NCBI RefSeq assembly: GCF_027484545.1
Contig: NZ_JAIXST010000212.1
Coordinates: 1-64,000, forward strand
Length of the DNA stretch: 64,000 nt
From: Runella sp.
GTDB taxonomy: Bacteria > Bacteroidota > Bacteroidia > Cytophagales > Spirosomataceae
Direction of reading: 5' to 3'
Every line of letters begins with the position of its first letter. Position 1 is the first letter of the stretch. The notes beneath the pieces are model-generated. The model saw nothing but the letters and a program-made list of their open reading frames with translations, was not told where the DNA came from and searched no databases. The position numbers and the translations under genes are program-made. Below, piece after piece: positions 8,616 through 17,801 of this stretch.

Positions 8616-10487
8616 ATGTACACGAAATCTACTTTTGTCTTAAAATTTTGCTTTTTTTTATCTTTTGTTAACCTGAGTATTTGCCAAAACGCGCAAGCAC
8701 AACTTGCCATTACTTTTCCATTCGAGGGCGCTGTTTTTCAACGAAATACGTCAAATTTAGCTACTTTAAACATAGGGGGAAGTTACACGGGAGCAGTAGA
8801 CCGTATTGAGGCACGGCTCACCTCAGTAAGCGGCGGAAACAGCTTAGATTGGACCGTCATTCATACCAACCCTACGGGCGGAACCTTCACGGGCAGTCTG
8901 TTTGGCGTGACGGGAGGCTGGTATACGCTTGAGGTACGTTCCGTTTTGTTTAACAACGTACTTCAAACGGTGTCGCTTTCGCGGGTTGGCGTAGGAGAGG
9001 TATTTATTATATCGGGTCAATCCAACGTGCAGGGCGTCGAAAATCATGGCAATAAAGCTTCGGCGGATGTGCAAGGGCGGGTAAAATACGTGAATTGGGT
9101 ATTGCCTTGTCCCAATGTGGTTTGTCAAAATGCCGAGCCTCCTTTTCCGCAATTTTCTGCGCTGAATAGTGCAGCTTCGGGAGTGATGCTCTCGCCCAAC
9201 GGAGTATCCTCCTGGGCGTGGGGAGAATTGGGCGATGCTTTGATTGCGCGTTATAATGTTCCGATTCTATTTTTAAATACGGCGGCCAGTGGTTCAACCG
9301 TTGGCAATTGGAGTCGAAGTTCCGACGGGTTGCCTTCCAATCACGTACAAATTGGCGGGCAATACGGTGGTAATATTAACTTTCCTTATTATTACCTGCG
9401 AAAAGCACTTAATTTTTATGCGGCAATGTTTGGCGTAAGAGCCGTACTTTGGCACCAAGGCGAATCTGACAGCATCAAAAATCACAATACAGATCCTAAT
9501 GACAATACCTCTTCTGCCGAATATCGCGATAGTTTGCAATATGTCATTAGCCGCTCGCGCAATCATTCCAATAAGGTACTTTTATCGTGGGCCATCGCGA
9601 GAGTATCTTACTTCCAAACAACTAATGCTGAAGTGATAGCGGGGCAAAATCTGACCATCAGTCCCCCTAATAAAATATTCCCCGGCCCTGATACAGACAA
9701 TCTCCAAATTCCCCGTCCCGACGGCGTTCATCTTCAAAACGTGGCCGGGGGGATTCAGGGAATATCAGAATTGGCAAACCGATGGAATACGTCACTGGAC
9801 AATACTTTTTTTGCCAATGCTACTCCGTACGCGGCCACAACACCGCCTTCGCTTACTTTAAATTGTGCCTCGGGAACCTATTCCATTACAGCTCCGAGCG
9901 GGTATCAGTATTTTTGGGTCAATGGAAATGGAGACGTGTCAGCTACTTTTTCTAATAATCAAACCATTGCGCCGGGACCGGGTACATATCGGGTTTATTT
10001 AAAAGATATTTTCGGAAATACCATTGTTACGCCATCGGTTACTGTTCCTAATAGCCTACCATCCCCTCCTTCCTTGTCAGCAAGTTCATCTTCTGTTGTG
10101 GCAGGTCAGCCAGTTACTCTGTATGCGCAGGGGTGCATGGGGAGCGTGAGCTGGTCAGTCGGTCAGATTGGGAATAGTGTAGTGCAGAATCCTTCCCAAA
10201 ATACTTCTTACAGTGCGTCATGCAGCATTGGAGGATGTGCTTCTATTCAAAGTTCTATTCAGATAAGTGCGTGTCCTGTCAATACAACTGTTACTTCTTC
10301 TTATGCTTCAGGTGCAACAATCAACATCAAAGCCTCCAATGCAATTACCGGAGTTAACAGTATCAATGCAGGTGCACTAGTTACGTACGATGCCAAAAAT
10401 TCGGTCACTCTTCAGCCTGGTTTTGTGGCGGAAAAAAACACTACCTTTTTGGCAACAGTCGGTGCAGGATGCAGTAACTCTAACTAA
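8616..10487 (+). CDS. Secreted SASA/SGNH acetylesterase with C-terminal beta modules
   Basis: 623 residues. A signal peptide and an N-terminal beta domain are followed by a sialate-O-acetylesterase-type hydrolase: Ser block ISGQSNVQG (about residue 132), WHQGESDS in the middle, and the Asp/His block RPDGVHLQN near 370. Ig-like segments follow. The C-terminus ends in the pattern ...NSVTLQPGFVAEKNTTF...GAGC, which I recall as a C-terminal anchoring or secretion module common in Cytophagales. It probably deacetylates carbohydrate outside the cell; the exact sugar is unknown. Confidence 0.8.
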   Translation: MYTKSTFVLKFCFFLSFVNLSICQNAQAQLAITFPFEGAVFQRNTSNLATLNIGGSYTGAVDRIEARLTSVSGGNSLDWTVIHTNPTGGTFTGSLFGVTGGWYTLEVRSVLFNNVLQTVSLSRVGVGEVFIISGQSNVQGVENHGNKASADVQGRVKYVNWVLPCPNVVCQNAEPPFPQFSALNSAASGVMLSPNGVSSWAWGELGDALIARYNVPILFLNTAASGSTVGNWSRSSDGLPSNHVQIGGQYGGNINFPYYYLRKALNFYAAMFGVRAVLWHQGESDSIKNHNTDPNDNTSSAEYRDSLQYVISRSRNHSNKVLLSWAIARVSYFQTTNAEVIAGQNLTISPPNKIFPGPDTDNLQIPRPDGVHLQNVAGGIQGISELANRWNTSLDNTFFANATPYAATTPPSLTLNCASGTYSITAPSGYQYFWVNGNGDVSATFSNNQTIAPGPGTYRVYLKDIFGNTIVTPSVTVPNSLPSPPSLSASSSSVVAGQPVTLYAQGCMGSVSWSVGQIGNSVVQNPSQNTSYSASCSIGGCASIQSSIQISACPVNTTVTSSYASGATINIKASNAITGVNSINAGALVTYDAKNSVTLQPGFVAEKNTTFLATVGAGCSNSN

Positions 10488-10511
10488 AGTTTACTTTACG
10501 GGCTAAAATTT

Positions 10512-10519
10512 TAACTTTG
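10512..10519 (+). promoter_or_regulatory. -7 promoter element for the 10546 SGNH gene
   Basis: TAACTTTG, an exact TAnnTTTG match 26 bp before the ATG at 10546. The TTG at 10528 used by the ORF track would leave almost no leader, which favours the ATG. Confidence 0.5.
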
Positions 10520-10545
10520 CGTAACGATTGTTTCCTTCTCCCGCA

Positions 10546-11406
10546 ATGCTGTTTTTATATCCCCTTATTTATACCTTCAGCGGTATTTGCTTTCTGGTAT
10601 TTGTTGTGTACCAATACCTGGTCCGAAAACTGAGATTCCATCGTCCCAAAAACTTTCCGTACAAAGGACAGGTTCCCAATCCTGCTGCTAAGGGAAAAAA
10701 AGCGGTTGTTTGCATCGGCGACAGTATCACACACGGCAACGTAAGCGCCAATTATGTGGATATGCTTGAGCGATGGATGGGAGAAGACTTCTTTTTCTAC
10801 AATGCAGGTGTCAATTCAGATCTGACTTATACGGTTTTAGACCGATTGGAGGCTATCATTGCTGCGCAGCCTGATTTTGTGACGTTGCTTATCGGCACCA
10901 ACGACGTAAATGCTACTGTAAGTAAAGCCTCTTTAAAAAAATACTATCAGTTTCATAAAATTACTCCTGGCGCTTTACCTGATTTTGAGAGCTTTCAACA
11001 AAATTATGTCGAGATTGTTCGCCAATTGAAAACGCAAACTAAGGCACAAATTGCCGTACTATCATTGCCCGTGATGGGCGAAAACCTGCAAAATGAAGCC
11101 AATCTCAAAGCTGACGTGTATAGCGAATTTATCAAAACACTGGCTGCTAATGAACAGGTAACTTACTTGCCCGTGCGTGAACGGATGAAAGACTTTCTGA
11201 AAAGTCATCCCAAAAAGCTAAGTTACGAGTACAAAGACACGATAAAACTAATGTATTTGAGCGTGATTAAGCACGAGTTATTGGGGCAGAATTGGGATAA
11301 AATAGGTTTGTCGCACGGCATGGATTTGACACAGGATAATCTTCATTTCAATACGCGCGGTGCGGCAATGATTGCGTCGTTGGTGGAGAAGTGGTTGAAA
11401 CAATAA
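10546..11406 (+). CDS. Membrane-anchored SGNH/GDSL hydrolase
   Basis: 286 residues from the ATG at 10546. An N-terminal transmembrane helix (MLFLYPLIYTFSGICFLVFVV) anchors an SGNH hydrolase domain with block I CIGDSITHG (about residue 60), Gly block NAGVNSD, block III LIGTNDVNA and block V DNLHFNTRG. It is probably a lipase- or esterase-type enzyme facing the periplasm. It stands alone after the SASA esterase, with its own promoter, so the two need not act together. Confidence 0.85.
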   Translation: MLFLYPLIYTFSGICFLVFVVYQYLVRKLRFHRPKNFPYKGQVPNPAAKGKKAVVCIGDSITHGNVSANYVDMLERWMGEDFFFYNAGVNSDLTYTVLDRLEAIIAAQPDFVTLLIGTNDVNATVSKASLKKYYQFHKITPGALPDFESFQQNYVEIVRQLKTQTKAQIAVLSLPVMGENLQNEANLKADVYSEFIKTLAANEQVTYLPVRERMKDFLKSHPKKLSYEYKDTIKLMYLSVIKHELLGQNWDKIGLSHGMDLTQDNLHFNTRGAAMIASLVEKWLKQ

Positions 11407-11482
11407 ACAGAGCCAAGGATAGATTTAGTATATGATATATTAGTTGACTGGATAGACAAACGTAGAAGTTTACCACCCCCTA

Positions 11483-11498
11483 CCCCCGCCAGCGGGGG
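11483..11498. repeat. GC-rich hairpin
   Basis: CCCCCGC CA GCGGGGG forms a perfect 7-bp stem in an otherwise empty 159-bp gap between two genes. It resembles the C/G-rich intergenic hairpins at 39729 and 36130. Confidence 0.6.
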
Positions 11499-11565
11499 AT
11501 AAATTGCACGCTACACCTTGGTAGAGCACTTTTGGGTTGTGTTGGTAATAAAAAAAATACAAAAA

Positions 11566-12858
11566 ATGCAAAAGCAAGTCTGTATAATAGGAGCGGGGTC
11601 GTCGGGGATAACAGCGGCCAAAACCCTAAAAGATAATGGGATAAGTTTTGATTGTTTTGAGAAAGGCTCAAAAATCGGTGGAAATTGGCGGTACGATAAT
11701 GACAACGGATTGTCGTCGGCCTATCGGTCGCTGCACATCAATACCAACCGCGACGTGATGGCCTATAGCGACTATTTTCTTACGCGCGATATGCCCATGT
11801 TTCCTCACCATAGTCACATTGTCAAGTATTTTGAAGAATACGTGGAGCATTTTGGATTACTCGAAAGCATTACGTTCAATAATGCGGTTTTGGACGTAAC
11901 CCGTAATGAAAACGGTAGGTATCGGGTCACGACCGAAAAAGGGGAAGTCAAAGACTATCAATCCATTATTGTAGCCAACGGGCACCATTGGAACCCTCGT
12001 TATCCTGAACCCGCTTTTCCGGGAGAGTTTACGGGCGAAAGCCTTCATGTGCATGATTACCGTGTACCCGAGCAAATTATGTACAAAAACCTGCTGATTG
12101 TAGGAATGGGTAATTCGGCCGTAGACATAGCCTGTGAAGCGGCCAAACTGCATTCGGGTCGTGTTACAATTTCGAGTCGCAGCGGAGCCTATATTGTACC
12201 CAACTGGTTTATGAGTATGCCGTTCGATAATCTGGCCAATCCGCTTACTGCCAAATTGCCTTTGGTCGTGCAACGGTTGTTGTTGAAAACCTCTCTTTTT
12301 CTGGCACAAGGTCGACAGGAAGCATACGGGGTGCCGTTACCGAAACGTCCGCCTTTGCAGGAACATCCCACTTTGTCGCAGGAGTTGCTGAATCTCAGCG
12401 GTCGGGGACTGATTGATTATAAACCCAATATCAAGGAGTTCAAAGGTAAAGAAGTGGTATTTGAAGACGGTACAAGTGAGAAGTATGACATGATTATCTA
12501 TGCCACAGGTTACAAAGTAACATTCCCTTTTTTGACAGATAAGACCTTCGACGTAGGCGGTACAAACGATTTACGACTGTATAAAAAGGTCATTCACCCC
12601 GATTGGCCCAATTTGTTTTTTCTGGGCTTGATGCAGCCTTTGGGAGCTATTATGCCTTTGGCTGAAATGCAGGCAAAATGGATTGCCAAATTGATAAAAG
12701 GCAAGTGCAAACTGCCGGATGTAAACGAAATGACGCGGGACATTGAGCGTGATCGGCAAAAAATGATAAAGCGTTACAATGCTTCACCGCGTCATACCTT
12801 ACAGGTTGATTTTTTTCCTTATAAAGAAAGTATTGAAAAAGAAATGCGGAGGGTGTGA
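11566..12858 (+). CDS. Flavin-containing monooxygenase
   Basis: 430 residues from the ATG at 11566; the track start upstream adds a non-homologous leader. FAD site VCIIGAGSSGITAAK (residues 5-19), FMO fingerprint FTGESLHVHDY (about 152-162), NADPH site IVGMGNSAVDIA just after, and the late motif YATGYK. This is the class B flavoprotein monooxygenase layout, oxidising soft nucleophiles (N or S) or acting as a Baeyer-Villiger enzyme. The substrate is not predictable. No neighbour is functionally linked. Confidence 0.9.
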   Translation: MQKQVCIIGAGSSGITAAKTLKDNGISFDCFEKGSKIGGNWRYDNDNGLSSAYRSLHINTNRDVMAYSDYFLTRDMPMFPHHSHIVKYFEEYVEHFGLLESITFNNAVLDVTRNENGRYRVTTEKGEVKDYQSIIVANGHHWNPRYPEPAFPGEFTGESLHVHDYRVPEQIMYKNLLIVGMGNSAVDIACEAAKLHSGRVTISSRSGAYIVPNWFMSMPFDNLANPLTAKLPLVVQRLLLKTSLFLAQGRQEAYGVPLPKRPPLQEHPTLSQELLNLSGRGLIDYKPNIKEFKGKEVVFEDGTSEKYDMIIYATGYKVTFPFLTDKTFDVGGTNDLRLYKKVIHPDWPNLFFLGLMQPLGAIMPLAEMQAKWIAKLIKGKCKLPDVNEMTRDIERDRQKMIKRYNASPRHTLQVDFFPYKESIEKEMRRV

Positions 12859-12901
12859 CATGGCACTTATCTGGCGATGTAAATTAAGATAGTATTTTTG
12901 T

Positions 12902-12909
12902 TAATTTTG
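12902..12909 (+). promoter_or_regulatory. -7 promoter element for the Uma2 gene
   Basis: TAATTTTG fits TAnnTTTG, 9 bp before the ATG at 12919, which would give a very short leader. The -33 box is poor. Confidence 0.35.
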
Positions 12910-12918
12910 TAGAAAAGA

Positions 12919-13578
12919 ATGTTAAAAATGACCGGTGCACAACTTCCTTCCAATATCCCCCCTCATGCCTACTTACTCATTCAGGAATGGCAGAAGGAGC
13001 TTGAGGCCGAGCAAAAACTGCGCCATCACTTCTATGAAATTGTAGATGAGAATTCCAAGATGGAGTTTATCAATGGAACCATCATTTTCAATTCGCCTGT
13101 TAAAAAAGCACATAGTGTAGCCACAGGCCGTATTTTTTCGCTGGTGTCGGGCTATGCAGAATACCTTGAACTTGGTTGGGCCGGAATTGAAAAAATATTA
13201 GTGTCTCTTACCCGTAATGACTATGAGCCGGATGTATGTTTTTGGCGAAAAGAAATAGCCGATACGTTTGAAGAGGAGCAAATGCACTTTCCCGCGCCGG
13301 ATTTTGTGGTCGAAGTTTTATCTAAAAAAACGGCCAAAATTGACCGAACTGTCAAGTTTGTAGATTATGAAGCACACGGCGTAAGTGAGTATTGGATTGT
13401 AGAGCCCGTCAAGAAAGTAATAGAACAATATGTGCTTATCAACGGCAATTATCATTTACGGTTTAAAGGGTCGGCAGGAATAATTAAAAGTGAGGTAATC
13501 GCAGGTTTTGAAATAGAGGTAGAAGATATTTTTGGCAATACTCCCGTTTTAAAACTGCTAAAGTACCTACTGAAATAG
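12919..13578 (+). CDS. Uma2 family (DUF820) putative endonuclease
   Basis: 219 residues. The Uma2 fold is a PD-(D/E)XK nuclease: the acidic residue in NDYEPDVCFW, PDFVVEVLSKKT supplying E-x-K, then KFVDYEAHGVSEYWIVEP, which is diagnostic. The N-terminal segment KMEFINGTIIFNSPVKKAHS also fits. The family is very abundant in cyanobacteria and common in some Bacteroidota; its role is unresolved. It ends 12 bp from the convergent HAD gene. Confidence 0.85.
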   Translation: MLKMTGAQLPSNIPPHAYLLIQEWQKELEAEQKLRHHFYEIVDENSKMEFINGTIIFNSPVKKAHSVATGRIFSLVSGYAEYLELGWAGIEKILVSLTRNDYEPDVCFWRKEIADTFEEEQMHFPAPDFVVEVLSKKTAKIDRTVKFVDYEAHGVSEYWIVEPVKKVIEQYVLINGNYHLRFKGSAGIIKSEVIAGFEIEVEDIFGNTPVLKLLKYLLK

Positions 13579-13590
13579 CGATAATCTTCA

Positions 13591-14442
13591 CTAAACAACC
13601 GCCGATTCGCAGATATAAGTAGGCAGAATTCCTGTGCTTCTGATTCGGATTTCGGCATCTTCGGCAGGAATATTACCCGTTAAAACAAGTACGGTATCAA
13701 GCCCGAATTTATTCCCTCCCGAAATATCCGTACGGAGCGTATCCCCAATCATTACAATGTCTTTTTTGCCAATGGCAGGATTTTGTGCCACGACACGTTC
13801 ATAAGCAAACATGAACATTTGCGCATCCGGTTTGCCAAAACGGATAAACTGCTTACCTACAATGCTTTCCAACATATCTGCTACGCCTCCGATGGCAATG
13901 GCTACGTGTGTTTTGGAGGTGGGATAGGTGACGTCGGTATTCGCCACAATCACCGGAATATTTCTTCTTCGCAGCAAATTGACTGTTTTGTTGAGGTCAT
14001 TGTTCCAGTCAAAACCTTCATCGTCTAACAAAACCAGCGCACTGATATCAGATACGGATTCTAAATTTAATTCGCTGATTGACAATGCTTTTCTTTCGGA
14101 AGATTCAATGTAGTGCGCTGAATCTTCGGTTCCCAAATAAGCCACTGTTCCGTGATTGACTTTCAATTCCAGATACTCGCGCGCCAACATTCCCGACGAG
14201 ATGATGTTATCGGGCGTAATGTCCATCAATCCCATTCGCCAATACGATTCTGCCAGTTGTTGCGGACTGCGCGAGGCATCGTTGGTCAGTATATAAAACT
14301 GTTTTTGGTTTTCCCGTAAATAGGTAAACGTGTCTGCTATACCTGCAATCAGTCCGTGTGAGTTTTTCAGGACCCCAAAAGCATCGAAAAAGAATACTTG
14401 ATAACGTTGGGCTACTTCGGCAAAAGGTTCGATGGCAAGCAT
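13591..14442 (-). CDS. HAD-IIA family phosphatase
   Basis: 283 residues. Motif I is FFFDAFGVLKNSHG, with D-x-F in place of the usual D-x-D. The cap region contains QFYILTNDASRS, motif III is around FIRFGKPDAQMF and motif IV is IVMIGDTLRTDISGGNKFG. This matches the NagD-like class IIA HADs, which dephosphorylate small metabolites. Single gene, ending 12 bp from the convergent Uma2 gene. Confidence 0.85.
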   Translation of the reverse strand: MLAIEPFAEVAQRYQVFFFDAFGVLKNSHGLIAGIADTFTYLRENQKQFYILTNDASRSPQQLAESYWRMGLMDITPDNIISSGMLAREYLELKVNHGTVAYLGTEDSAHYIESSERKALSISELNLESVSDISALVLLDDEGFDWNNDLNKTVNLLRRRNIPVIVANTDVTYPTSKTHVAIAIGGVADMLESIVGKQFIRFGKPDAQMFMFAYERVVAQNPAIGKKDIVMIGDTLRTDISGGNKFGLDTVLVLTGNIPAEDAEIRIRSTGILPTYICESAVV

Positions 14443-14474
14443 TATTGGATAGTTGAAAGATTTATCAATTCAAA

Positions 14475-14810
14475 TTATGCTACGGCATATCCAGAATAAG
14501 GACGAGCGTATTCCGGAAGAAAGCCAAGGATAATATCTGATTTTGCAATCCCTCGTTCCACCAGCTCTTCTCCTACGTCGGTAGAGCTGTGGTTTTCTAA
14601 AATAACAATTTTTCCGTCAGGTCTTATGTGGAAGTGCATAAACACTTTTATAAAATACTTTTCCCCATCTCCCCAACCACTCAATAACATTTGATAATGG
14701 TGGTTTTTTACATCTTTAATGACATAACTATCAGGGTCTTTGAGAATTACGGGGCGCTGACTTTTGATAATATCCAAAATTGCCTTTTCGTATTTTTTTA
14801 TCTTTTCCAT
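14475..14810 (-). CDS. xisI: XisI-like protein
   Basis: 111 residues and full length for the family. The signature is the central HHYQMLLSGWGDGEKYFIKVFMHFHIRPDGKIVILENHSSTDVG, which I recognise in parts as XisI (fdxN-element excision controlling factor). Its start overlaps the end of xisH by 13 bp, so the two are probably translationally coupled. In heterocystous cyanobacteria XisI works with XisH and the recombinase XisF in excising the fdxN element; no such element or recombinase is seen nearby, so the role here is unknown. Confidence 0.85.
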   Translation of the reverse strand: MEKIKKYEKAILDIIKSQRPVILKDPDSYVIKDVKNHHYQMLLSGWGDGEKYFIKVFMHFHIRPDGKIVILENHSSTDVGEELVERGIAKSDIILGFLPEYARPYSGYAVA

Positions 14811-15217
14811 GACACAATAGTTTTTGTTTTACTGTCAAAAACAAGAATGTTTACTTGATACTCTTTCACAACTTCTAAAATGAAAGGGAAGCCTTCAATA
14901 CGCTCATCAGCATAGAGAGGAATGGCTAAATATAAAGTTCTATCCGGATCAAAACGCCGTAAAATAGAAATATTTACCAAGTATTGCCCTAATACACTAT
15001 GAAACTCATAAGGAAGAGAAGGCTTGGCGAAAGTTTTAACTTCTATAGCGATTCGTTCTAAGCCTTTTTCAGCAGCTAATAACTTCTCCGCTCCCAAGTC
15101 AATATCATAATCTATTTGTTGCTCTTTATGATAAACGGAATAAGGGTCGTGCGTAATTGTCCAGTCCTCTTTTTCTAAAGCCTCTCGTACTGCATCATGA
15201 AAAATATCTTTTGCCAT
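14798..15217 (-). CDS. xisH: XisH-like protein (PD-(D/E)XK fold)
   Basis: 139 residues. MAKDIFHDAVREALEKEDWTITHDPY at the N-terminus and IAIEVKTFAKPS (E-x-K) are family hallmarks, and the C-terminus ends FDSKTKTIVSWKR as in typical XisH. The fold resembles restriction-type nucleases. It is first gene of a two-gene unit with xisI. Confidence 0.85.
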   Translation of the reverse strand: MAKDIFHDAVREALEKEDWTITHDPYSVYHKEQQIDYDIDLGAEKLLAAEKGLERIAIEVKTFAKPSLPYEFHSVLGQYLVNISILRRFDPDRTLYLAIPLYADERIEGFPFILEVVKEYQVNILVFDSKTKTIVSWKR

Positions 15218-15292
15218 TTTATCTATGCAAATATACTTAGATGTAAAATAGAACTGCTTAAAACCATCGTTTGTTTTCTAATCACAGAATCT

Positions 15293-16333
15293 TTACAAGC
15301 CCAGTCTTTCTAAAATAGGCTCTACACTGAAATTCTTGATAGACGGAAAATAAGTAGCGTAGGCTTCGTGTTGTAATTTGGTGGCATAGGTTCGGTGAAA
15401 AAAGTAGCGTCCGTACTTAATGACATAGTTCAGAATAAAAAAGCGATACGCTTCGGGCAGGAAACGAATTTCGCGCTCCGTAAGCGGGTAAATTTTGTGG
15501 TATTCTTCCAAAAACCACCCAAATCGCTCTTCGGCCAGTGGTTCAATCAAATACGAAAACACCGTGCGGTCGCCCGCATCGGAGCATACCCGACTGAAAA
15601 AATAAAAATCCATGACGCGGTAACTGATGCGGAACCAGTCATAATCCCAACGGGAAAACAACTCCAATTTTTCGGTCAACGAAAAATTTCCAATGTTCCA
15701 GTCCAAAAATACGGGCATGGTTTCTACCGAATTTGCCACCATTTTTTTACGGTGTTCTAAAAAAAGGTTGCACTGTTCTCGAAGCGCTTCAATGTTCATT
15801 CGGTGTTCGTACTGACCCGTGTCGGTGTCCAACAAATCCAGTAGGTCTTGAATATCAGAACGTAAGGTTTTAGACGACTTCGGCATTACCGTACTCACGC
15901 TGGCGCAGGCCTTATGAAACTTGGCAATTTGACTGCCCATTTTTCGGATATGGTGCTCTTCCAAACGGCGCGGTAATTTTTCAGCAACGCGGATGGGGTT
16001 GTAAAAAACTACCCAAACATCCATTCCCTCGAATTGGTGGCGATAAACGAACACCTGATTGTTTTTCACTAACGACTTGGCCAATACATTCTCAAACGGA
16101 TACAACAGGTTGTTGGCCAAGGTGTGAATAAGGCGGTGATCCTCCTTAAAATGTTCAAACTTTCCAAAATAGGAGAGTTTAGCAATGACCCGATCACCAC
16201 CTTCGAAGGTAATTCGAAAAACGTGGTTGGTGGAAACGCGGGCACTTATGTCTTCAATTTGTTCAATGGGCCGGGTGGAATCAAAGTCCGCCCAAGCAAA
16301 TCTGATGATGGAGGGATAATCTACAAAACGCAT
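15293..16333 (-). CDS. Aminoglycoside-phosphotransferase-like kinase, unknown substrate
   Basis: 346 residues. It has the APH/choline-kinase fold layout: an N-terminal lobe with VIAKLSYFGKFEHFKEDHRLI, the catalytic loop FLDWNIGNFS (D and N kept, the usual HGD histidine replaced by L), and the metal-binding segment WDYDW. It is probably a small-molecule kinase. The catalytic loop is mildly atypical. It ends 14 bp before the mpl stop on the same strand, i.e. downstream of mpl, and may be co-transcribed with it. Confidence 0.7.
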   Translation of the reverse strand: MRFVDYPSIIRFAWADFDSTRPIEQIEDISARVSTNHVFRITFEGGDRVIAKLSYFGKFEHFKEDHRLIHTLANNLLYPFENVLAKSLVKNNQVFVYRHQFEGMDVWVVFYNPIRVAEKLPRRLEEHHIRKMGSQIAKFHKACASVSTVMPKSSKTLRSDIQDLLDLLDTDTGQYEHRMNIEALREQCNLFLEHRKKMVANSVETMPVFLDWNIGNFSLTEKLELFSRWDYDWFRISYRVMDFYFFSRVCSDAGDRTVFSYLIEPLAEERFGWFLEEYHKIYPLTEREIRFLPEAYRFFILNYVIKYGRYFFHRTYATKLQHEAYATYFPSIKNFSVEPILERLGL

Positions 16334-16347
16334 AATTTCTAATTAGT

Positions 16348-17715
16348 TCAAGTAATAATCGTTGTGGCCAACGCCTTCAAATCCAAACCTCCAAACGTAC
16401 CCGAACTCATCATTAACAGGTTTTTATTCTCCCATTTTTTTGACAGCAAAAACTTTAGCAGTTCTGCCTGATTAGTAAATACGTGTAGATTTTCCCGTTG
16501 AAATGCCGCTTTGACGTCGGCGGGTTCAATAGGTTCTAGGCGTTTGTGGGCCAATGTGTGCGGATTATAATATACCACGGCTACATCGGCGGTATCTAAT
16601 TTGTGGGCATATTGGCTCAGGAAAGTTTTGTTCAAACTGCTGAACGTGTGCAGTTCTACGCAAGCTACCAATTTTCGCTTGGGAAACTGTGATTTAGCCG
16701 CTTTTGTAGTGGCCTCCACTTTGGAGGGAGCGTGGGCAAAATCTTTAAAAACGGCTATATTGCTGCTTTTTGCCAACGTTTCCATCCGATTAACCGCTCC
16801 CTTGAAGGTTTGGATGGCACGATAAAATTGATCTTGGGTCAACCCCAGTTCTTCACAAACGGCCAACGCACCGCTGATATTTTTCATGTTGTGCTCTCCA
16901 AATATCAACAGGGGTACATCGCCGTAGGCTTGAGTGGTCAGGAACGTTTGCCCATTTACAATTTTATGAGGATGCGCTTCGTAAGGTACGGGACGGACAT
17001 CGGTTCGCTCGTTTTTGCCAATAACGTCGAGCATATCGTCCGTTTCGTCAAAAATCAGAATGCCCGATTTAGAGAGAGAATTTGCTAATTTTTCAAACTG
17101 TTTGACGTAGCTTTCCCACGTAGGAAACACGTTAAAATGGTCCCAGGCGATACCGCTGATAAGGGCAACGTGCGGATGATAATGCAAAAATTTAGGAGAA
17201 AGATCGGTAGGAGAAGCGGGGTATTCATCACCTTCAATGATAATCACGGGGGCATTCTCCGAAAGTTTAACCATGGTTTCGAAGCCTTCCAACTGAGCCC
17301 CTACCAAATAGTCAAACGTGCGGTTGTTGACGCGCATTGCGTGCAATATGATGGAAGTGATAGTGGTTTTTCCGTGACTTCCTGCAATGACAACGCGCTG
17401 TTTATTAAGACTTTGTTGGTAAATGTATTCAGGATAAGAATAAATGGGCAGTCCCAGTTCCTGTGCCCTAGCCAATTCGGGATTGTCTTTGCGAGCGTGC
17501 ATTCCCAGAATAATGGCATCCAGTCCTGCGTGAATTTTTTCGGGAAACCAACCGATTTCGGCAGGAAGTAAGCCTAAATTAGAAAGTCGTGTATGGGCAG
17601 GGTCGTAAATTTCGTCGTCCGAACCGGTAATTTGATAACCTTGACGGTGTAAAGCGATGGCTAAATTGTGCATGACGCTTCCACCGATGGCGATAAAGTG
17701 AACTTTTTGACTCAT
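16348..17715 (-). CDS. mpl: UDP-N-acetylmuramate:L-Ala-gamma-D-Glu-meso-DAP ligase
   Basis: 455 residues from the ATG at 17715 (MSQKVHFIAIGGSVMHNLA), the usual start for the family; the track start adds 18 non-homologous residues. The Mur-ligase ATP loop is GSHGKTTITS, and GMHARKDNPEL followed by IYSYPEYIY separates Mpl from MurC. It reattaches recovered murein tripeptide to UDP-MurNAc for cell-wall recycling. A strong promoter lies just upstream, divergent from tsaB. Confidence 0.9.
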   Translation of the reverse strand: MSQKVHFIAIGGSVMHNLAIALHRQGYQITGSDDEIYDPAHTRLSNLGLLPAEIGWFPEKIHAGLDAIILGMHARKDNPELARAQELGLPIYSYPEYIYQQSLNKQRVVIAGSHGKTTITSIILHAMRVNNRTFDYLVGAQLEGFETMVKLSENAPVIIIEGDEYPASPTDLSPKFLHYHPHVALISGIAWDHFNVFPTWESYVKQFEKLANSLSKSGILIFDETDDMLDVIGKNERTDVRPVPYEAHPHKIVNGQTFLTTQAYGDVPLLIFGEHNMKNISGALAVCEELGLTQDQFYRAIQTFKGAVNRMETLAKSSNIAVFKDFAHAPSKVEATTKAAKSQFPKRKLVACVELHTFSSLNKTFLSQYAHKLDTADVAVVYYNPHTLAHKRLEPIEPADVKAAFQRENLHVFTNQAELLKFLLSKKWENKNLLMMSSGTFGGLDLKALATTIIT

Positions 17716-17740
17716 TTTGAAGGGCGAATAATTAAGTTTG

Positions 17741-17770
17741 CAAAAATAACTGTAAACTCGGAACTTCAAA
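17741..17770 (-). promoter_or_regulatory. Bacteroidetes-type promoter for mpl
   Basis: Minus-strand TTTG, 18 bp, then TATTTTTG: a near-consensus Bacteroidetes promoter ending 25 bp before the mpl ATG. Confidence 0.7.
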
Positions 17771-17801
17771 CGTAAAACTTCCGCATCGGCGGATTCGAAA
17801 A

